Part shown: positions 41,199 to 49,200 of the stretch, in pieces | Position numbering within the stretch: position 1 is the first letter of the stretch | Layout of the letters: every line of letters starts with the position of its first letter | Notes under the pieces: generated by a model | Told to the model about the DNA's origin: nothing | What the model saw: only the letters and a program-made list of their open reading frames with translations | Database searches by the model: none | Program-made: the position numbers and the translations under genes | Assembly (NCBI GenBank): GCA_963210315.1 | Contig: OY723250.1 | Span: 806,001-870,000, forward strand | Source: Rhynchopus euleeides | Taxonomy: Eukaryota > Euglenozoa > Diplonemea > Diplonemida > Diplonemidae | Direction of reading: 5' to 3' | Length of the DNA: 64,000 nucleotides

Positions 41199-42884
41199 CT
41201 ATGTGCTGCCGGGGACAAACCTGGGCGTGAAGTCGCCTTTACGCGACCTTGGCGAGGAGGTGAACGCACACCCCGTCACCAAATGCTCCGCTTTGCGGTG
41301 CGAATAGCACGCATTGGAGTAGTCAGCACACCCCCTTGGGTGATACGCCCCAACCGACGCGCCACGCCTGCTGGCCCGCGCCTTGCTCTCCGTATCACGC
41401 GCCGCCGCCGACGGCGCCGGCCCACCCCAGGTCCCCGGCAGCCCCTGCACCGCACCCACCCCTGTCCGCCTCGATGGTGCCTCGGGTGACAGCGAGTTGG
41501 GATTCACTCCCGCGCCGTTCCCGTAGGCAGGCTTGGTGGGAGGGGCCTCGCCCCGCCCCACCAGCACCGCGCCCGCCCCCTGCTCCACGGGGCCCCGGAT
41601 CTGCGCCTTGCCCCCGATGAACTTCAGGTTGAGCGGCACCACCTCGTTGGGGTTGGACAGCGCCACGCCGTGTGTGGGCACCATCTGCCGCCGCGTCACC
41701 ACCTCCTTGTTGCTGCCGTGCACCCACGAGTGGCTCCCGGGGAGCACGCCCGCCTCGGCAGGCCCGGGGGTGGGGAAGAACCGCGGCACCACCTCCTCCG
41801 TCGTGGCACCCTTGTCCAGCCTCCGCTTCCGCTCCATGAAGTCCCTCTCTGTCGCAGCGTTCGTCACATTCGGGTTGCAGGACGACGGCCCCTCCATATG
41901 AATCAACGCCTTCCCGCGATACGCCACAGGCTGCGGCAGCACATCGTTCGGATTCCCCACCGCAGGGATCCGGTCGGCAGGCAGGGTCCGCGTCTTGTTG
42001 AACACCACCTCGATCGGCGGCCCGAAGGGGTCGTGCGATGCATTCGGATCGCCGATACGGCGGATGCTGGGCATGGTGGGGTCCTGCTTGTCGTACGACG
42101 TCGAGTTTGGGTCCGACCGCGCTGCGGCGGCTGGGCTGCCTGGGCGGAGCCCAGTCGTGCGAGGGCCGACCTTGCTGCCCACTTCGTTGGGGTCACACCC
42201 GGCAGCCGGCGCATGGATGTGACGCGGCGAGCGGATGGATGACCGCATGGGGGAATCATCGGAAGAAAGGGCGGACCTCGGTGACAAATTCCTCCTGCGC
42301 GACATATGCGGCCCGCGCAGCAGGCGAGGCACCTCGAACTCCTTGTCGTGGGTGACAGGGCCGAAGCCGCGTGATGGGCTGGGAGTGTGAGGCGGGCGGA
42401 GCGACTTCGGCGACGGCACGCCCTCCTTCGAGCCCAGCTCCCTCCGGGGTGAGTTGGCACGGCGCGGGGAGGCTGTCCTCTTGGCCTTCATCACGGAAGG
42501 GGGCAGCGGCGTGCAGTCAGCACTCATGGAGGTGTTGCTCAGGTTGGCTCCCGTCGCGCTGCTGGCAGGGTCTGCAGGGGGTGGCTGGTCGGCGGAGTGT
42601 GGGGCGCTGCTGTGCGGCTGGATGGAGGGTGATCCCGCGTGGTGGCTGCGGTGTGGGCTGCCTTTGATGCTCTCCTCGTACTCCCTGCGGCGGGCGGTGG
42701 GGTTTGTCGTCTGCAGCACCTGCCACTGCACCTCGGCCCGTGCGGCGGTCAGCGGGGTGAAGCCTTGCTGGGCCATCAGGTCGCGCAGGTCGTTGAGGGG
42801 CAGCAGGACCAGCTGCTCCTCAGTGCACGACCCCTGCACGACTTGGCACAGCTGCTCCCATGCGCATTCGGCTGCGGTCGGCAT
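41199..42884 (-). CDS. Disordered protein with seven DPN/NPN motifs, 561 aa
   Basis: No family recognised. The first 70 residues look globular and helical (EEQLVLLPLNDLRDLMAQQ). Residues 75-225 are disordered, rich in Ser-Pro and Arg (ASPRRANSPRRE, RRRNLSPRSALSSDD), suggesting phosphorylation by proline-directed kinases. From residue 230 a motif recurs: DPNE (231), DPNS (258), DPNA (279), NPND (311), NPNV (337), NPNE (411), NPNS (461). Two units share a longer pattern, (G/S)NPN(D/E)V(L/V)P...(Y/F)xGKAxI (310-328 and 410-429), so the region is probably an internally duplicated linear-motif array. The start follows an acceptor CACTGCAG 46 bases upstream. Cytoskeletal or flagellar association would fit such proteins but is speculative. 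Confidence 0.85.
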   Translation of the reverse strand: MPTAAECAWEQLCQVVQGSCTEEQLVLLPLNDLRDLMAQQGFTPLTAARAEVQWQVLQTTNPTARRREYEESIKGSPHRSHHAGSPSIQPHSSAPHSADQPPPADPASSATGANLSNTSMSADCTPLPPSVMKAKRTASPRRANSPRRELGSKEGVPSPKSLRPPHTPSPSRGFGPVTHDKEFEVPRLLRGPHMSRRRNLSPRSALSSDDSPMRSSIRSPRHIHAPAAGCDPNEVGSKVGPRTTGLRPGSPAAAARSDPNSTSYDKQDPTMPSIRRIGDPNASHDPFGPPIEVVFNKTRTLPADRIPAVGNPNDVLPQPVAYRGKALIHMEGPSSCNPNVTNAATERDFMERKRRLDKGATTEEVVPRFFPTPGPAEAGVLPGSHSWVHGSNKEVVTRRQMVPTHGVALSNPNEVVPLNLKFIGGKAQIRGPVEQGAGAVLVGRGEAPPTKPAYGNGAGVNPNSLSPEAPSRRTGVGAVQGLPGTWGGPAPSAAARDTESKARASRRGASVGAYHPRGCADYSNACYSHRKAEHLVTGCAFTSSPRSRKGDFTPRFVPGST

Positions 42885-42930
42885 TGTGTCAGCCTTGGAG
42901 GAACCTCAGGGAGTGGGGCTCCCAGTCGGC

Positions 42931-42950
42931 CTGCAGTGGGTGTGGTGGGG
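42931..42950 (-). promoter_or_regulatory. Splice acceptor (CACTGCAG) of the 561-aa gene
   Basis: CCCCCACCACACCCACTGCAG on the minus strand; 46-base leader to the ATG. Confidence 0.55.
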
Positions 42951-42960
42951 GCAAAACGGG

Positions 42961-43016
42961 GGTATTGAAATCGAAGTAGAAGGAAGCACAAGGGATGATC
43001 TCCATTCACTCGCTAA
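42961..43016 (-). promoter_or_regulatory. Conserved upstream element, copy B
   Basis: Same element as 38737-38793 (minus strand: GCTTCCTTCTAC, TTTCAATACC, then C-run), lying just upstream of the acceptor of the 561-aa gene. Confidence 0.5.
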
Positions 43017-43323
43017 GCAAAGGGGGGGTGGGGGTGGGGTGGGGTCTGGGGATGGCAAATACGGCCCGAATCTTGGGGGAACCTGATACCACACCCCACC
43101 AACCCACCAACCCACGCAGCACGAGCAATGCGGATGGCAGGGGAAGGGGTGAGGGGTGGGGGCCGCGTGTCCCTAACGTGGGTTCCTCTGGCACAACGTT
43201 TCCTGCTGCTAAGACCCCCACCCTTGTCCGTCTCATGCTGGTGCTGCCAGTTCTGCCCTCTCCCCCCCTTCCCGGCATCGGCTAAATAAAGGCGGAAAAA
43301 CGGGGGGGAACGGGGAAAAAAGC
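43017..43323. other. Gene-free stretch
   Basis: G-rich, no supported gene. Confidence 0.4.
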
Positions 43324-44121
43324 AGGGCATTAGTTTGGGCTGGTTATCCGGTTATGATAACCAGGATTTGGAGAAACCTGGTTATTTTAAAAAATAAAAA
43401 AAAGTCAAAATTCTGGCTCGGAACCGGGGTTTTTCCTTACCAAGAAACCTGCTGCGCTCGCCCCACCAAGCCATAGTACGACACGACCCGCATCTGTCAT
43501 TCGGCGGCAGATGCAGGCCAAGATTGTACAGCCCCCTTCTACGCTGTCCCTCACTGACGAAACCCAGTCCACGACGAAGGTGAGCCAGCATGCGACCCGG
43601 ATTCGTGTGTGATCAACCCGTAACGTGCCGCAAGACTGCAACAGCCGGAATGCGGCCAACATCTGCAGCATTCTGCTGGAGCAGACAGAATCTCTGGGAA
43701 AGCTTCTGGAACCGCGTCGTGTCCTTCGCCACTGACTGGTGCAACACCACGGTGGTGGGAAACCCGGGGCGCTCCACGAGAAAATTGCCAAGTGCCTGTA
43801 CACGCTCTGGGCGTCGTGCCGCAGCCATGCCCTCAATTCAAGCTTCGGGCGCTCGCGGAGTGCCAGGAAGCCTGTCGGCGTGTAGATGGGTTATCCTCCT
43901 GGCACCAGCGCGAATTGTGTGCTGTGTCTGACACCTCTCACAAACCCGGGGGAAGTAGAGACTATACATAACCTGGGGGTGGGGAGACAGATAATAGCAC
44001 GCCGCGGTCACAACGGCGCAGGAGGCACTCGGGCGCGAAGCGCCCGAGCGAAAAAATTTGGTGGGTCATAACCAGGGTAACCAGGTTTCAGGCTCCGTCG
44101 GGAAGGTCAAACTAATGCCCT
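43324..44121. mobile_element. Repeat bounded by AGGGCATTAGTTTG inverted ends
   Basis: AGGGCATTAGTTTG at 43324-43337 faces its perfect complement at 44108-44121. Inside each end are GGTTAT/ATAACC words. The interior shares GCTGCG-CGCCCCACCAAGC and the neighbouring GTACGACA words with 45140-45190, and ends in a hairpin GGGCGCGAAGCGCCC (44029-44043). No ORF of note. Confidence 0.55.
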
Positions 44122-44561
44122 GGAAAAAACAGGGGATAAGATAGGTCTGGTTTTCCGGTTTTCAAAACCAGGGTTTCCCGGTTCCCGGTTTTCTGGAAAA
44201 AAAAAAAAGGTCGATCTCATTTTTGGCGGTTTTTTTTGTGACTTTGGGACAGTAAAACAGTCAGAAAAAACGCCATAAAAAAATAGAAAGTGACCCCATC
44301 GTGATCCGCACAGAGCTCAAATAGTCCAAAGAAGGCAGAGAAGCGGAGAAGAAAAAATGGACCTAGCGGGTGGCCCGGTGGGGCCCGGTGGGTGGTGATG
44401 CCCTCGTCATGCAGGCCTCTTCTGTTTTGAAGGTGCACACATGGTGGACTCCAGCCACCCTAGCGAGTGTCTAAGAGGGAGTCTAAGACTGCAGTCTGTA
44501 CTGGAGACGGGAGTCTATTTTCCAGCTAATTTACGACTCCCGCTAGTTGAGACTCATGGGA
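44122..44561. other. AT-run-rich flank of the repeat
   Basis: Contains further GGTTTTCCGG/CCAGG words (44140-44190), A/T-runs (44195-44290) and no supported gene. Confidence 0.4.
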
Positions 44562-44620
44562 GACACACGGTGTACTCCAGCGGAGGTAGGGTAACCTCCG
44601 CTGGAGTTCACCGTGTCGTC
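44562..44620. repeat. Long hairpin (about 26 bp stem)
   Basis: ACACGGTG.ACTCCAGCGGAGG and CCTCCGCTGGAGT.CACCGTGT flank a short loop, with only one or two mismatches. Unknown role; possibly an element end or foldback remnant. Confidence 0.8.
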
Positions 44621-46207
44621 TGCCTCTGTGCAGCGTCACTCGCTGCCATCGAATACATGGCGACAGCCCACCAACTCGAGACAGATCTGCTTGTCTGGAG
44701 GGCTGAGACGAGAACACGAACGACTTTCAAGCAATCTTGAAGGTCGCCAAGCCTATTGGGGGCAACTAACAGATGAGATTTGTTTGTTGCCTGTCGTCAC
44801 AGCTAGGTGCCCATTTCCTCGATAACGGAATGTGTGCAGAGATCTCGTGGACCCTTTGGCCATTCTGTCGTGCACCCACTCCACCCACAACGCACACCTG
44901 TCACGAGTGGTCGCTCCCCCGTCCTCCTCCACCCTGAAGGTTGAACCCTCAAGGACCAGTGATCTCCTGCTGGCCGGGCTGCGATACAGCGAAGCCTTCC
45001 TACTTACAAGCGAATCCAGACTGTAGGGAACAGATGATCACTACCGTGGCCTCCGGCGGCTGGGGGGCTCCGCCCCCCAGACCCCCCTGCGTAAAAAAAT
45101 TGCACCAGACCGGTTTTTTGGCCGAGAGTCCAAACTTTCAAAGCAGCTGCTGCGCCTGCCCCACCAAGCAGCCTCAGTACGACAGGACGCGCGCAGGCAC
45201 CGGGCCCTCTCAGATTCTGGGAGGGTTTGCGCGGGTCGCGCGCGCCGAAGGCGCGCGCGAAAAATTTTCAAAACCAGAAAAACCGGAAAACGGCGCCAGA
45301 AAAAAAGTCTATCTTATACCCTGGAAAAAAGGAGAAGGGAAAAAAAAAGCGGGGGCCGGAGTAAATTTTCAGGATTATGGCCGAAAAACCCCGGTGTAAG
45401 GATCATACCTGCTCCGAGGGTAGCAGGGGCACTTTTTCTGATGAGGGGCAGCTTTTTCATCACGCACAGAACAACCCCCCTCCCTAACAGGCGCCACCCC
45501 CACAGGGTGCTGCTATTAGATGCAGGAAAAGCTCTCTCAGTTTTTTGGTGGTGGAAGGGGGGGAAGAACTGACTGCGACACCTTCTTAAAAGAGAAGGCT
45601 GAAGTGGAGCGCCAGGCCTCGCACAGGCATCAAGCAGGCGGTGTATTTCCTCCGACCAGCAGTGCCTGCTCATAGGACCCTGTGGTCAGCATTTACATGC
45701 CAGGGATGGCCTGCCAAACGCAACAGATGTTCACTACCGTGACCTCCGGCGGCTGGGGGGCGGACCCCCCTATATATTCGGGAAACCACTGCGCATACTT
45801 ACAAAATCAGCGCGAGAATTTTTGTTCACGCCCCCCCCAAAAAATGTACCCCCGTTTTTTTCTTGATGATCGGGAAAACACGGCAAATACGAGAACCTAC
45901 CTCCCACCTTCCACCTTCCCTGAGGGCGGACCCGCAACCAAAGCCCAAAGGATGCCCCACAGGTGGTGCTCACCATCGACCGCTGGCAAGCGTCAGGGAG
46001 CACCACATTGCAGCGGGAGTGTAAATGTCCATCCAGCAGGGCAAGGCGCCATGTGACACTGTTGTCAGTCTGTTTCCAAACTTGACGAAGCGCCTCACAT
46101 TGTCTGCCTACTCTTCTGAGAGGAAACCCCCAGCCCCACCGCGCTACTGTACAAGGAAGGTCGGAATCAACAATTCCCCCACCCACCCCACCCAGGGTTG
46201 TCACGCC
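44621..46207. other. Repeat-derived stretch without a gene
   Basis: Two copies of ACCTCCGGCGGCTGGGGGGC-like sequence (with GTGGCCTCC or GTGACCTCC) at about 45046 and 45736, hairpins GGGGGGCTCCGCCCCCC (45065-45081) and GCGCGCGCCGAAGGCGCGCGC (45237-45257), each followed by A/T-rich runs. The right end should hold the 3' UTR of the STAND gene. Confidence 0.5.
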
Positions 46208-49200
46208 CTATGCACGACTGGTGCCTTCTGTGTGTGCAGCACCAGCGCCGCCAAGCAAACTGCACACGTAGGGTGGCGTCACAGTGTCGACACCTGTGCA
46301 GCCAAGGGGCACAGGCACGACGGGCCCGCTGCCAATAATAATACCCGGACGCCAATAAACGTCACAGACGCGAATCAGGTTGCCGTCACACGCGGCAGTC
46401 CATCCGCTTGATGTCACGGCTACACTACTCCCAGAGTTAGGACGTCTTCCTTCGAGCTTCTGCAACTCCTTGCCCGTTGATGCATCCCAGACACGAACGC
46501 TCTTGTCATCAGACCCTGAGATAATCTTCGATCCATCTGGTGTGACAGACACGGACGTCACGCTATCGGTATGTCCTTCGAGCTTCTGCAACTCGTTGCC
46601 CGTTGATGCATCCCAGACACGAATACTCTTGTCGGCAGACCCTGAGATAATCTTCGATCCATCTGGTGTGACAGACACGGACGTCACGTTATGGGTATGT
46701 CCTTCGAGCTTCTGCAACTCGTTGCCCGTTGATGCATCCCAGACACGAACGCTCTTGTCGTCAGACCCTGAGATAATATTCGATCCATCTGGTGTGACAG
46801 ACACGGACGTCACGCTATCGGTATGTCCTTCGAGCTTCTGCAACTCCTTGCCCGTTGATGCATCCCAGACACGAATACTCTTGTCGGCAGACCCTGAGAT
46901 AATCTTCGATACATCTGGTGTGACAGACACGGCCCTCACGTAGTCGGTATGTCCTTCGAGCTTCTGCAACTCGTTGCCCGCTGATGCATCCCAGACACGA
47001 ACGCTCTTGTCGTCAGACCCTGAGATAATCTTCGATCCATCTGGTGTGACAGACACGGCCCACACGTAGTCGGCATGTCTTTCGAGCTTCTGCAACTCCT
47101 TGCCCGTTGATGCATCCCAGACACGAACGCTCTTGTCGTCAGACCCTGAGATAATCTTCGATCCATCTGGTGTGACAGACACGGCCCTCACGTAGTCGGC
47201 ATGTCCTTCGAGCTTCTGCAACTCCTTGCCCGTTGATGCATCCCAGACACGAATACTCTTGTCGGCAGACCCTGAGATAATCTTCGATCCATCTGGTGTG
47301 ACAGACACGGACGTCACGTTATGGGTATGTCCTTCGAGCTTCTGCAACTCGTTGCCCGTTGATGCATCCCAGACACGAACGCTGTTGTCATCAGACCCTG
47401 AGATAATCTTCGATACATCTGGTGTGACAGACACGGCCCTCACGTAGCCGGCATGTCCTTCGAGCTTCTGCAACTCGTTGCCCGTTGATGCATCCCAGAC
47501 ACGAATACTCTTGTCGACAGACCCTGAGATAATCTTCGATCCATCTGGTGTGACAGACACGGACGTCACGCTATCGGTATGTCCTTCGAGCTTCTGCAAC
47601 TCCTTGCCCGTTGATGCATCCCAGACACGAACGCTCTTGTCGTCAGACCCTGAGACAATCTTCGATCCATCTGGTGTGACAGACACGGACGTCACGTTAT
47701 GGGTATGTCCTTCGAGCTTCTGCAACTCCTTGCCCGTTGATGCATCCCAGACACGAACGATCTTGTCGTCAGACCCTGAGACAATCTTCGATCCATCTGG
47801 TGTGACAGACACGGACGTCACGCTATCGGTATGTCCTTCGAGCTTCTGCAACTCCTTGCCCGTTGATGCATCCCAGACACGAATACTCTTGTCGGCAGGC
47901 CCTGAGATAATCTTCGATCCATCTGGTGTGACAGACACGGACGTCACGCTATCGGTATGTCCTTCGAGCTTCTGCAACTCCTTGCCCGTTGATGCATCCC
48001 AGACACGAATACTCTTGTCGACAGACCCTGAGATAATCTTCGATACATCTGGTGTGACAGACACGGACGTCACGTTATGGGTATGTCCTTCGAGCTTCTG
48101 CAACTCGTTGCCCGCTGATGCATCCCAGACACGAACGCTCTTGTCGTCAGACCCTGAGATAATCTTCGATCCATCTGGTGTGACAGACACGGCCCTCACG
48201 TAGTCGGCATGTCCTTCGAGCTTCTGCAACTCCTTGCCCGTTGATGCATCCCAGACACGAACGCTCTTGTCATTAGACCCTGAGATAATCTTCGATCCAT
48301 CTGGTGTGACAGACACGGTGCCGACCCACCTGGTGTGACCCAACAGAGGCGGGAGAGGGGCGCCAAAGGAGCAGCCCTCCCAGTTAGTGTTTGTGAGATG
48401 GGCAAACGAAAACATTGCATGATCCAGCCAGCAGTTGTGGAAGCGGCTCGCCTCGAGCACAGTCTCACTCAGGCGTGCGTGGCGCAGATCGCTGTCCTGC
48501 AGAAGGACCCCCGTGAGATCGCACCTGAACACATATCGTGTGCGTGTGGCGAGCGCCATGGCATTGGAAGCAGCAGCTAGCGATGCCGTGTCAGGACTTG
48601 AATCGCGGGTCGCGAGCACCAGCGGCAGCAGCTCGCGCGCTACCTTTGTGTCGCGCATGTCGCCTCCACGCACGAGCACTATGTCCGTAAAGTACTGCAG
48701 CACGTTTGGAGCATCCTGGCTGAAGGCCCTGAGCACTTTGCACCCGAGCGTCTCGGCCACACCCCCCTTCCTTGACAGCCGCCGCGCCACAAGGAACTCG
48801 CCAAGTGTCTTGTGGCGGAAGGCAAACGCGCTGCTGTCGTCGTCGAAGCTCTCCACACGAAACGGCAACAGCCGGAACACCTCGTCGGCCTCAGCACCGC
48901 CCACTTTGTCTTCCTTCAACAGGCGCGCCCGCTCTGTGCCCACTACCCCCTGCCACGTCTCTGCCTGCAGCATCGCGCACGCAATCAGGTCACCCACTCG
49001 CAAGACCTCCTCCACGCGCGCTGCTCCAGCCGGCCCCTGACGCAACTCCACCTCCACGTGCTTCCGGAGGTACGCCTCGTACACTGCCACATCACTCAGG
49101 CACTGCTGCGCCTGTGCGCCGCCTGACGACAGCTCGCGCTGTGCGTAGCACGCCATGTGAAGCAAGAACGGGTTACGCAGTTGCGACAGCAACGCCACCT

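Noticed and set aside
46380..48203. Plus-strand frames made of repeated CPSSFCNSLPVDASQT
   Set aside because: They are antisense reads of the WD40 repeats, open only because each repeat unit is 126 bases.
46451..48340. CRISPR array or minisatellite
   Set aside because: The units are contiguous, without spacers, and translate in frame as WD40 blades.
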